A stretch of 64,000 nucleotides of DNA, from positions 5,782,501-5,846,500 of the forward strand of contig NZ_CP012670.1 in the NCBI RefSeq assembly GCF_004135735.1. The letters run 5' to 3'. Below, one piece after another: positions 35,820 to 47,700 of this stretch. Both the position numbers and the translations under genes were made by a program. The notes under the pieces were generated by a model, which did no database searches, was not told where the DNA came from, and was given only the letters and a program-made list of their open reading frames with translations. The stretch's first letter is position 1. Each line of letters begins with the position of its first letter. The DNA comes from Sorangium cellulosum. GTDB lineage: Bacteria; Myxococcota_A; Polyangia; Polyangiales; Polyangiaceae.

Positions 35820-38800
35820 GACGCCACCGCGCCCTGGGCCGCCTGCGCCGCCCGCTCGGCGCCCTGGGCCGCCTGCTCCGACCGCTCGGCCGTCATCATC
35901 TCGCCCATGGCCACCACGATCTTCCGCGGGCCGGAGAACGGATCGCGGCCGTGGGCCACGAGCATGTTGTCGAGCAGGAGGATGTCGCCCTCCTGCCACG
36001 GGAACCGCACGGCGCAGCGCTCGTAGGCCTCGCCGAGCGCGCGGGTCGTCTCGACCTCGATCGGCGCGCCGTCGCCGTAGGTGACGTTGCGGGGCAGCCA
36101 CTCCTCGCCGACCATGGCCAGGAGCGACGCGCGCACCGGCGCGTCCAGGTACGCCGGGTGGTGGAGCTGGATCTGGTTGAAGAACACCGGCTCCCCCGTC
36201 TTCGGGTGCGCGAGCACCGCCGGCCCGCGCTGGCTGATCCGCAGCCGGCCGCCCGCGAGCCACTCGCACCGCATGCCGCCCGCGCGGCAGCGCTCCTCCA
36301 CGACCGCGGGATCGGTGGTGTGGAAGAAGTCCTGCCAGCCCACGTCGAAGCCCGGCGTGAAGTTCCGCACGTAGAGCAGCCCCGACCGCCGGAAGCGCTC
36401 GCGGACGTCGGGCGCGAGCGCCCCGAGGAGCCTCCGGCAGTCCACGATCGGCGTCGCGCCGCCCTCCGGCGCGGCCTGCACGCAGAAGAACCACTGCTTG
36501 AGCGGCCAGCGCGGCAGGTGCGAGCTCTCGTTGTGGAACAGGATGGCCTTGTCGGCCGGATAGGGCGTCGAGCCGTAGATGTGCCGCCCGGTCTTCTCCC
36601 GCGGGAGATCCCCGTACTCGCCGAACAGCTCGCCACAGACGGCCTGCGCGACCTGCTCGAACTCCTGCACGGTCCGGATCGAAAAGCCGCGGAACAGGAC
36701 GGCCCCGTGCCGGAGGAGCTGCGCCTCGACGAACGCCCGCTCCTCGCGGGCCCAGGCCGCGAGCTCCACGTCGTCGACCGCCGGCCTCACGACCAGCGGC
36801 AGCGGCCCGTCGCCCAGCGTGCCGGTCGCGACCAGGGCGCTCGGGCCGACGTCCACCTTGCGGGGGGTGATGCGCTTGAGGCTCCGGAGCCGGCCCTCGT
36901 CACGCGCGCGTCCTTCCACGGTGCGTCCCTTCCTCTCCGCTGCCGCGAGCGCCGTCACGCGGCGGTCGGGGTCGTCCACGATGGCCCGCAGCACGGCCAT
37001 GAAGTGGGCCGCCATCGCTGCGATGGTCGGCGGCTCGAACAGATCGGCGCGGTACTTCCACGCGCACGTGAGCCCCTCGTCGCCCTCCTCGACGAACACG
37101 CCGAGGTCGAACCGCGACACCTCCCGGTCGAGCTCCACCGGGCTGAAGCGCACCCCGGGCAGCGAGATCTCGGACGCCGGCACGTTCTGCAGCACGAACA
37201 GCGCCTGCACGAGGGGGTGGCGGCCGGGCTCGCGGGCCGGCCGCACGGCGTCGACCACCTGCTCGAACGGCAGATCCTGGTGCGCGTACGCGTCGAGCGT
37301 GACCTCGCGGACCCGCCGGAGGAGCTCCCGGAACGTGGGCAGGCCGCCGAGATCCGTGCGCAGGACCAGCAGGTTGACGAAGAAGCCGATGAGCCCCTCG
37401 GTCTCCGCGCGGTTGCGGCCCGCGACGTCGGTCCCGACGAGGAGGTCGGTCTGGCCCGTGCGCCCGAGGAGCACGACCTGGAACGCCGCGAGCAGCGTCA
37501 TGAACAGGGTGGCGCCCTCGCGCCGGCCGAGCGCGCGCAGCGCCTCGGACAGCGCGCGGTCCACCGCGATCGTGTGGCGCCCGCCGCGGTAGCTCGACGC
37601 GGCGGACCGGGGGTGATCCGGGCGCAGATCGAGCGCCGGCGGGGGCCCGGCGAGCCGCTCGCGAAGGGCGCCGAGCAGCGCCTCGCGGGTCGCGCCCTGC
37701 ATCCACCGCCGCTGCCAGACCGCGAAGTCCGCGTACTGGACCGGCAGCGGCCGCAGCGCCGGCGGCCGCCCGGCCCTCGCCGCCGCGTACAGCTCGGCCA
37801 GGTCCGCGACCAGCACGCCCATGGTCCAGCCGTCCGCCACGATGTGGTGGACGACGACGACCAGCACGAGCTCGTCGTCGCGCAGCCGGATCGCGGTCAC
37901 CCGCAGGAGCGGGCCGCGGCCGAGGTCGAACGGCCGCTCCGCGCGGTCCGCGGCCAGGCGCTGGACCTGCGCGCCGCGCTCCGCGGCGGGCGTCGCCGAC
38001 AGGTCCACCACCTCGAAATCCGGCGCGCCGTCGGGCGCGATCACCTGCACCGGCTCGCCGGAGGCCACGCCGAACGTGGTCCGCAGCGACTCGTGGCGCC
38101 GGACGAGCGCGACGAGGCTCTCCCGGAGCAGCGCGAGGTCGAGCTCCCCCTCGACGCGCACGGCCGCGGTCATGTTGTACCCGGCGCTGTCGGGCTCGAG
38201 CTGCGCCAGAAACCACAGGCGCTGCTGGGCGAACGAGAGCGGCAGCGGCCCCTGCCGCGGCACCGGGACGAGCGGCGGCGGCATCGCGCCGCGCTGCTGC
38301 TCTTCGGCCTCGTCCACGGCGCCGGCGAGCTGCGCCACGGTCGGGTGATCGAAGATCGACCTGAGCGGCAGCTCCACCTGGAACGCGCCGCGGATGCGGG
38401 AGATCGCGCGGGTGGCCAGGAGCGAGTGCCCTCCGAGCTCGAAGAAGCTCTCGTGCACGCCGACGGCCTCGAGGCCGAGCACCTCGGCCCAGATCGCCGC
38501 CACGATCTCCTCCGTCGCGGTGCGGGGCCGCGCGCGCCGCTCGCGCGCGACGAGCCCCGGCGCGGGCAGGGCCTCCCGGTTCACCTTGCCGTTCGGCGTC
38601 AGCGGCAGCTCGTCGAGCCACACGTAGGCCGAGGGCACCATGTGGTCGGGCAGCCGCTCCTTCAGCCACGCGCGCAGCCCATCCGCGGTGAGCGCCGCGC
38701 TCCGCGCCGGGATGACGTACGCGGCGAGGCGCGGCGTCCCCGCGTCCTCGCGGGCCACGACCACCGCGTCGCGCACGTCCGGGCAGGCCCGCAGCTGCGC

Positions 38801-41800
38801 TTCGATCTCGCCCAGCTCGATCCGGAAGCCGCGGATCTTGATCTGGTGGTCGCGCCGCCCGAGGAACTCCAGGGTGCCGTCGCGCCGGAACCGCGCCAGG
38901 TCGCCGGTCCTGTACAGGCGGCGGCCCGGCTCCGGGCTGAACGGATCCGGGATGAAGCGATCGGCCGTCAGATCGGGGTGATCGAGGTACCCTCGCGCGA
39001 GGCCAGCGCCCCCGATGCAGAGCTCGCCGGCCACGCCGAGGGGCGCCGGGTAGAGCTGCCGATCGAGCACGTGAAGCTCGGTGTCGGCGATCGGGGTCCC
39101 CAGCGGGATCGGCCCGTCGCCTGCGGTCACGCGGTGGAGGCTCGACCAGACGGTGGTCTCCGTCGGCCCGTAGAGGTTCCAGGGGGCCACGCCCGCCTCG
39201 AGGAGCTGGCGCGCCAGCTCCCGCGGAAAGGCCTCGCCGCCGCACAGCACGGCCAGGCCGGCGAGCCGGGGCCGGCCGTTCTCCAGCAGCATCTTCCAGC
39301 CGGTCGGCGTCGCCTGCATCAGCGTCGCGCCGGACGCGCGGAGCAGCGCCGAGAGGCGCTCGCCGTCCGCCGCGTCCTCGCGGCGGGCGAGCTCCACCCG
39401 CCCGCCCGTGAGCAGCGGCAGGAACAGCTCCAGCGCGGCGATATCGAAGGAGATGGACGTGGTGGCGAGCACCACGACGTCCCGCGGGGGCGAGAGGTGC
39501 TCCTGCATGGAGAGGAGGAAGTTCGTCAGCCCTCCATGGCGGACCATGACGCCCTTGGGCCGGCCCGTGGACCCGGACGTGTAGATGACGTAGGCCAGGC
39601 TCTCCTCATCGAGGAGCGGCGTCGGATCCCGATCGGGCTCACCGGCGATCGAGGGCCAGTCCCGATCCAGGCAGATCGCGCGCGCGCCGGCGTCGGGCAA
39701 GGCGTGGAGCAGGCTCTCCTGCGTGAGGAGGAGCGGCAGCCGGGAGTCCTCCAGCATGGCGCGGAGCCGCTCGCGCGGATAGGCGGGATCCAGCGGGACG
39801 TAGGCGCCGCCCGACTTCAGGATGCCCAGCAAGCCCACCATCATCTCCAGCGAGCGCTCGACGCAGAGCCCCACCAGCGTCTCCGGGCCGACCCCGCGCC
39901 GCCGCAGGGCGTGCGCGAGCCGGTTGGCGCGGGCGTTCAGCGCTCCGTAGGTCAGGCGCTCTCGCCCGCACGTCACGGCGACGGCGTCGGGAGTCCGCGC
40001 CGCCTGCGCCGCGAGCATCTCCGGCAGGCAGGGTTGCGATCGACGGTCCCGCCGCGTCGCGCGCTGCGTCGCGGCGGGCGGCTCCTGCTCCGGATCGCTG
40101 AGGGGCGCGAGCCCGCCGAGCCGCGCCTCGGGCTGGCCCGCCATGCGCTCGAGCAGCGCGCACATCGCGGCCGCCATGCGGGCGACGGTGCCCTCATCGA
40201 GGCGCTGCGCGTCGAACGAGAGCGTCAGCGCGAGCTCGCTGCCGGGGACGACGTAGATCGTGAGCGGGTAGCTCGTCCAGGCCTCCGCCGTGCTCACCTC
40301 GATCCCGAGGGCCCGCCGGTGCTCGTCGACGGCCTGGTCCACGGGGTAGTTCTGGAACACGAGGAGCGAGTCGAAGAGCGGCGCGCCCGGCGCCACCTCG
40401 CTCCATCGCTGCACCTGCACCAGCGGGCTGTACTCGTACTGCCGCAGCTCCAGGTTGAGCGCCTGGATCTGCTGCAGCCAGTCCGCGAGCCGCGCGGCCG
40501 GGGGGACGCGCAGGCGCAGGGGGAGCGAGTTGATGAACGCGCCCATGATGGATCCGGCCTCGGGCAGGTCGGCGGGGCGGCCGGCCACGGTGATCCCGAA
40601 GAGCACGTCCGGCTCGCCGCTGTAGCGGGCGAGGAGCAGCGCCCACGCGGCCTGCACGACGGTGTTGAGCGTGACGCCCTGCGCCTGCGCGAACGCCTGG
40701 AGCGCCCTCGTCGCGTCCGGCGAGAGCAGCGCCCGGCGCTCGCGGAAGCCGGCGTGGCCCGGCGCCTGCGGGGCCTCGGTGGGCTCCGGCAGCCGGGTCG
40801 GCGCCGTCAGCCCCTTCAGGTGAGCCCGGAAGAAGGCCTCGGCGGCCGCCATGTCCTGCCGCCCGAGCCACGCGATGTAGCTCCGGTAGGGGGGCGCCGG
40901 TTCGCGCTCCCCGAGCGCGCCGCGCCGCGCCTCCTCGTAGAGCGTCAGCCACTCCTCGAGGACGAGCCCCTGACACCAGCCGTCGAGCAGCGCGTGATGA
41001 ACGCTCCAGACGACCTGGTCGACGCGCTCCGAGAGGCGCATCACCGCGACCCGCATGAGCGGCGGCTCCTCGAACCGGAAGCCCCGCCGGCGATCGTCCC
41101 GGAGGTAGCGCTCGAGCGCCGCCGCCCGCTCGGCGCCCGAGAGCTCCCGCCAGTCGAGGACGTCGATCGGCAGGCGCACGGCCCGCCGCACGACCTGGTG
41201 GGGCTCCGCGACGCCGGTGAGGAAGCCTGTCCGCAAGATCGCGTGACGCGCGCTGAGGACCTCGAAGGTCCGCGCGAACGCCTCGAGGTCCAGGCCCCGC
41301 GCGAACGTGCAGACGATCTGGTTGAAGTACGGGCTCGCCTCCGGCGTCAGGAGCGAGTGGAAGAGCATGCCCTGCTGCACCGGGGACGCGGGGAGCACGT
41401 CCTCGATGCCGTCATCGGCCTGCAGCAGGGCGTCGAGCTGCGCCCGCTCCAGCCGGGCGAGCTGGAAGGGCTCGATCGCGGGCGGCGGAGGCGGGGCCGG
41501 CGGCTCCGGCGCGGCCGGCGCCTCGGCCAGATCGCCCGCGAGCGCGGCGATCGTCCGGTGCGCGAAGATCTGCTTGGGCGAGAGGCGCAGCCCTTCCCGG
41601 TTGGCGCGGGCGATGATCTGCAGGCTCATGATGGAGTCGCCGCCCATCGCGAAGAAGTCGTCGTGGACGCCCACCGGCCCGCGACGCAGGACCTCGGCCC
41701 AGATCCGGGCGAGCGTCGCCTCCACGTCGGTGCGCGGCGCGACGTGCCCGTCGCTGCGCGGCGCGCGGGCCGCGTCGGGCTCCGGCAGCGCCGCGCGGTC

Positions 41801-44725
41801 GATCTTGCCGTTCGCGGTCAGCGGCAGCGCCGGCAGCGGCACGATCGCGCTCGGCACCAGGGTGTCCGGCAAGCGCTGCGCGAGCCGCGCGAGCAGCGCG
41901 GCCGCGTCGAGGACCGCCCCCTCGCGGCCCACCACGTAGGCCACGAGGCGCTTCGTCCCCTCGTGGTCCCGCGCCACGACGACCGCCTCGCGCACCTCGG
42001 GCTGCTCGCGCAGGCAGGCCTCGATCTCGCCGAGCTCGACGCGGTGGCCGCGCAGCTTGATCTGGTGGTCGGTGCGCCCGAGGAACTCGATCGCGCCGTC
42101 CGCGAGCCGGCGCGCCCGATCCCCGGTGCGGTACAGCCGGCCCCCCGGGACGCCCCCGAACGGATCCGGGACGAAGCGCTCCGCCGTCAGCTCCGGGCGC
42201 GCGTGGTAGCCGCGCGCCACGGAAGCCCCGCCCAGGTAGAGCTCCCCGGGCACGCCCACCGGCACCGGATCGAAATTTACACCAAGAACGTACGCCTGCG
42301 TGCGGGGGAGCGGCCGGCCGATGGGCACGGTCGCCCCGGAGCGGCCGGCCGCGGGGTCGATCTGCCACGTGAGCGAGCCAACGGTCGCCTCGGTGGGGCC
42401 GTAGTGGTTCACGACGGTGCAGCCCGGCGCGAGCGTGCGGATCCGCTCGACGAGCTCCCAGCTCGAGGCCTCTCCGCCGAGCACGAGGCAGCGCGCCGGC
42501 AGCACGCGCTCGGGCCGCGCCGCCTCGAGGAGCGCGGCGAGGTGGCTGGGGACGATCTTGAGCGCGTCGACCCCGTGGCGGCTCATGTACTCGGCGGTGG
42601 CGTCGGGATCGAAGATCCGCGCCTCGGACAGGACGTGCAGCGCGCGGCCCGAGCAGAGCGCGCCGAAGAGCGACGTGTGCCCGAGGTCCGCGGCCACGGT
42701 CGAGACCAGCGCCATGCCGCCGCCCTCGGCGAGGGGCAGCCGCGCGAGCACGCCGCGCACGTAGCTCACGAGGTGGCGGTGCTCGACGGCCACGCCCTTC
42801 GGGCGCCCGGTCGAGCCCGAGGTGTAGACGAGGTAGGCCAGGTTGTCGGGCCGGGCCGTTTGTCCAAGCGGCGCGTCCGATTCGGCCGCGAGGGCGCCCG
42901 CGTCGCGGTCCAGGAAGAGCAGCGCGGGCCCCGGCCCGTCGAACGCGCCGGCCCACCGCTGCTGCGTGACCACGACGCGCGCGCCGCTGTCCTCCACCAC
43001 GGCACGGAGCCGCGCGCGCGGGAACTTCGGGTCGACGGGCACGTACGCGGCGCCCGCCTTGAGCACGCCGAGCAGCGCGACGACCATCTCCGCCGAGCGC
43101 TCGATGCACAGGACGACCCGGTCCTCGGGCCCCACGCCGAGCGCCCGCAGCCGCCGCGCGAGCTGGTTCGTCCTCCGGTCGAGCTCCCGGTAGGTCAGCG
43201 CCGTCTCCTCGCAGACGACCGCGGGCGCGTCGGGCCGCGCGGCGGCGTGCGCCTCGAAGAGCTCGTGGACGCAGGCCGCCGGCGCGGAGGCCGTGGCCGT
43301 CGCGTTCCAGGCGGTGAGCAGGCGCCGCCGCTCCGCGCCGCTCACGAGGGGCAGCTCGGCCAGGCGGGCGCCCGGCCGCGCCGCCATCGCCTCGAGCAGC
43401 GCGCGGCACTGGCCGAGCAGGCTGGCCGCGGCCTCGTGCGCGAGGCGGCGGCGCTCGTAGCTCAGGAGGAGCCCGAGCTCGCTCGACGGCTCGACGATGA
43501 GCGACACCGGGTAGTTGTTGCGCCCGGCGGTGAGCAGGGCGTCGCCGACGCGCCCGCCGCCGGGGCGCGGGAGGGCACGGACGCGCACGTCGCGCACGGC
43601 AGATTGCGCGCCGCTCACGTCCTCCTCGGGGTAGCTGTCGAACACCACGAGGGTGTCGAAGAGCGACCGCCCGCCCGGCACCTCGCTCCAGCGCTGGACG
43701 CTGGACAGGGGGGTCCACTCGTGCTGGCGTAGCTCGCTGTTCCGGTCCTGCAGCCGCGAGAGCCACGCGGCGAGCGGCTCGTGCTCGTCCACGCGGACCC
43801 GCACCGGCAGGGTGTTGATCAGCACGCCGACGATGGCCTCGGCGCCGGGGAGGTCCGGGGGCCGGCCCGACACCGTGGCGCCGAAGACCACGTCGCGCTC
43901 TCCGCCGTGCCGGGAGAGCAGGAGGGCCCACGCGCCCTGCACGAGGGTGTTCAGCGTGACGCGCAGGCGGCGCGCGCAGGCCGCGAGCGCCTCCGTCTCC
44001 GCCCGCGAGAAGCGCAGCGCCTGCTCGGCGCAGGGGAACGCGCCGTCGCCCGCCGCGGCCGCCGCCGGGCCGGCCTCCATCGGGAGCGGCGTCGGCGCCC
44101 GGAACCCGGCCAGCGCGCCGCGGAAGAACCGCTCGGCCGCGCCCTCGTCCTGGGCCTGCACCCAGCTCAGGTACTCCCGGTACGGGCGCGCCCGCGGCAG
44201 CTCGGGAACCGTTCCCCGCGCGAGCGCCCGATAGACGAGCAGCGCCTCGCGCAGCAGCAGCGCGAAGCTCCACCCATCCAGCAAGAGGTGGTGATGGCTG
44301 TTGATGAAATAAAAGGCCTCCTCCCCGGCCTGGGCCACCGTGAGCCGCATGAGGGGCGCCTTCAGCAGGTCGAAGCCGGCGCGCCGGTCCGCGGCCAGGA
44401 GCGCGGAGAGGGCCTCCTCGCGCTCGCCGGCCGCGAGCCCGCGCAGGTCGTGGCGCGCCACGGGGATCGCCGCCCGTGGTCGGACCACCTGCACGGGCCT
44501 CGTGACGCCCTCCCAGACGAAGCCGGTGCGCAGGATGGGGTGCCGCTCCGCGAGCGCCTGCCAGGCGCGCTCGAAGGCGTCGAGATCGAGCCGCCCCTCC
44601 AGAAGGAAGGCCGTCTGGACGAAGTACGGGTCGGCGGACCGGTCCGAGATCGCGTGAAAGAGCAATCCCTGCTGGAGCGGGGAGAGGTAGTGAATCGACT
44701 CGACGTCTTTCTTCTTGTTCGTCAT
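35816..44725 (-). CDS. NRPS C-A(Asp)-T-C-A(Gly)-T-C with C-terminal Asp beta-hydroxylase
   Basis: The 2969-residue synthetase. Domains: C1 (HHHLLLDG, ~145), A1 (~500-1000; code DLTKVGHVG(K), Asp), T1 (GGDSIMSLQ, ~1029), C2 (HHALLDGW, ~1242), A2 (~1580-2070; code DILQLGLVW(K), Gly), T2 (GGHSLLATR, ~2097), C3 (HHIVADGW, ~2293). The last ~330 residues are a TauD/SyrP-type Fe(II)/2-oxoglutarate dioxygenase: RHGAVLFRGFSI, iron ligands H-x-E in LFHNESSH, and the distal His and 2OG Arg in LVAHGRDPFSGPRK. C1 follows an epimerisation domain in the preceding protein, so it should accept a D-residue. C-terminal fusion of the hydroxylase is the layout of siderophore aspartyl beta-hydroxylases that partner an interface domain. 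The Ala/Gln-rich tail (EQAAQGAERAAQAAQ) may dock to the next protein. Gap to the preceding gene is 4 bases. Confidence 0.94.
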
Positions 44726-44729
44726 GGCC

Positions 44730-47700
44730 TCAGTCCAAAGCTTCCAGGATGGAGTCCAGCTCGTCCGGCGCGAGCGCGACGTCCGTGAAGTCCGACGGCG
44801 TGTAGCCGCCGGCCTCGGGTGACAGGCAGTGCGCGATCAGCTCCCTCAGCGCGTCGCGCCACAGCGCGCCGAGCGCCGCGACCGTCTCCTGCCGGCAGCG
44901 CGCGGCGCTGTAACGGAAGGTCGCCTCGAGCCGGCCGTCGTACACGGCCGCGTCGATCTCGATCTCGTACGCGAGCGGGCTGCGCGGGTCGTGCTCGGCG
45001 CCGGGCGACTCCGCGGCCAGCGAGAACCGCGCGCCGGCGCCGACCACCTGATCCCACTGGCCCAGGTAGTTGAACGCGACGCCCGGCGTCGGCAGGCGGC
45101 GAAGCCGGTCGGCGATCGCCCCCGCGCCGAGCTCCCGCACCGCGCCGTAAGGGAGGCCGCGCCGCGGGACGCGGCGGAGCTGCTCCTTCACCGCCTTGAC
45201 CGCGTCGCCCGGCGCCGCGTCCCCCGCGACCTCGAGCAGCACCGGGTAGGCGCTCGTGAACCAGCCGACGGTGCGCGACAGGTCCAGGTCCTCGCCGTCG
45301 AGCGCCTCGCGCCCGTGGCCCTCGACCTCGATCGCCGCCACGCCCTGGCCGGTCCACCGCGCCAGCGCGAGGGCCAGCCCGGCCAGCAAGAGCTCGTCGA
45401 CGCGCGTCCGGTACGCGTCCGACACGGCCTCCAGCAGCGACCGCGTCTCGGCCCCGCTCAGGCCCGCCTTGAGCGTGGCCATGGCCACCTCCGCGCGATC
45501 CCCCGCCGGCGTATCGACCGGCAGCGGCGCCACCCGGTCCCAGGGGAGCCCGAGCCAGTAGGCCGCTTCTTCCTGGAGGGCGGCGCCCTGCGCCGCGGCC
45601 TCGAGGCGCTCCGCCCACCGCTTGAACGAGGTGGTCCTGTCGGGCAGCGCGGCCGGCGCCCCGCGACGGGCCTGGTCGTAGGCGGTCTGCAGGTCGTCGA
45701 GGAGGATCCGCCACGACACGCCGTCGACGACGAGGTGGTGCGCGGCCAGGAGCAGCCGCCCCGGCCGGCCGGCGCCGAGGTCGAAGCCGACCACGCGGAG
45801 CACCGGCCCCGCCGTCAGGTCGAGGCTCGCCTGCCACCGGGACGCGTGCGCCTCGATCGCCCGCGGCAGGTCGGCCTCGGGCACCCGGGAGAGGTCCGCC
45901 CGGTGCGCGACGGCCTCGGGCTCGCCGGGCGCGTGCGTCTGGCGATAGCCGCCCCCCTCCGGCACGTAGCGCAGCCGCAGGGCGTCGTGGTGGCCGACGA
46001 GCGCCTGCACCGCCGCCTGCAGGGCCGGCCAGTCGAGCGGCTCGGCGACCGTGAGCAGGAGCGCCTGGTTCCAGTGATGGGGGTTCGGCAAGTCGCGCGC
46101 GAAGAACCGCCGCTGGATCGGGGTCAGGGGGACGTCGCCCGTCGCCGACCCCTCTCCCGCCGGCCCCTCCCCCGCCGGCCCCTCCCCCGCCGACGCCGCG
46201 GCCGAGGCGACGCCCGCGGCCGCCGCGAGCGCCGCGAGGGTCTGGTGCTGGAACATCTGGCGCGCCGTCAGGCGGAGGCCCGCCTGCTTCGCGCGGGACA
46301 CGACCTGCAGGCTCAGGATCGAGTCGCCGCCCAGCTCGAAGAAGTTGTCGTGGCGGCCGACGCGCTCCCGGCCCAGCACCGCGGCCCAGATCCGCGCGAG
46401 CTCCGCCTCGACGTCCGTGGCCGGCGCGGCGTCCTGCGCCGCGGCGCGAGGCGCGCCTCCCGCGCCGGGGGGCGGCGCCACCTCGAGGGCCGCGCCCGCG
46501 CGCTCCGCCGCCTCGGGCGGCTCGGGCAGCGCCGGGGCCGCCGCCTCGGGCAGCGCCGGGGCCGGCGCCTCGGGCAGCGGGAGCTCGCCGAGCCGCGCGG
46601 TCGGCCGCGCCACGATCGCCTCCAGCAGGGCGCGGAGGTCGTCCGCCATGCGGCGGATCGTGGGCGCCTCGAAGAGCTCCGTGCTGTACTCGAACGAGCC
46701 GCTCAGCCCCTCCGGCGCGGTCGCCATGTGCAGCGAGAGGTCGAACTGGGCGCTGCCCGGATCCACCTCGACGGGCCGGAGCTCGAGGTCGGCGAGGGGG
46801 AGCGCGCGCCGCGAGGCCTCCTGGAGCGAGAACATCACCTGGAACAGCGGGGTGCTCCCGAGATCCCGCGCCGGCCGGAGCGCCTTCACGAGCTGCTCGA
46901 ACGGCAGATCCTGGTGCGCCTGCGCGGCCAGCACCTCTTCCCGCGTCCGCGCGAGGAGATCCGTGAAGCGCGGGTCCCCCGCGAGGTCCGCCCGCAGCAC
47001 GAGCGTGTTGACGAACAGCCCGATGAGGTCCTCGAGCTCGACGCGCGTGCGGCCCGCGATCGGCGTGCCGACGCAGAAGTCGGTCTGGCCGCTCCTCCGC
47101 GCGATCAGCGCCTGGAACGCGGCGAGGAGCAGCATGAACGCGGTGACGCCCTGGCCGCGGGCGAGCGCGCCGAGCGCGGCGGAGAGCTCGCGCGGGAGCG
47201 CGAAGTGGTGGCGGGCGCCCCGGTAGGTCCGCGCGGCGGGGCGCGGCCTGTCGGTGGGCAGCCGCAGGACGGGCGGCTCCGCGGAGAGCCGCTGCCGGAA
47301 GTGCGCGAGGTGCTGGTCGAGCGCCGCCCCCGCGAGCCACGCGCGCTGCCAGCTCGCGTAGTCGGCGTACTGGATCGGGAGCGCCGGGAGCGCCGCGGCG
47401 CGGCCCTCCGCGTCGGCGGCGTAGAGCTCCGCCACCTCGCGGACGAGGACGTTCATCGACCACCCGTCCGACACGATGTGGTGGAGGACGACGAGCAAGA
47501 GGTGCTCGCGCTCGCCGAGGCGCACGAGCGCGATCCGGAGCAGCGGCCCGCCGCGGAGATCGAACGGCCGGCGGGCCTCCTCCTCGAGCCGCCGCAGCGC
47601 CTCCGCCTCGCGCGCCTCGCCGGGCGCGCCGCGGACGTCCCCGAGGGCGAGCGCCACCGGCCGCTCGGCGTGGACGACCGCCACGGCCCGGCCGTCGCGC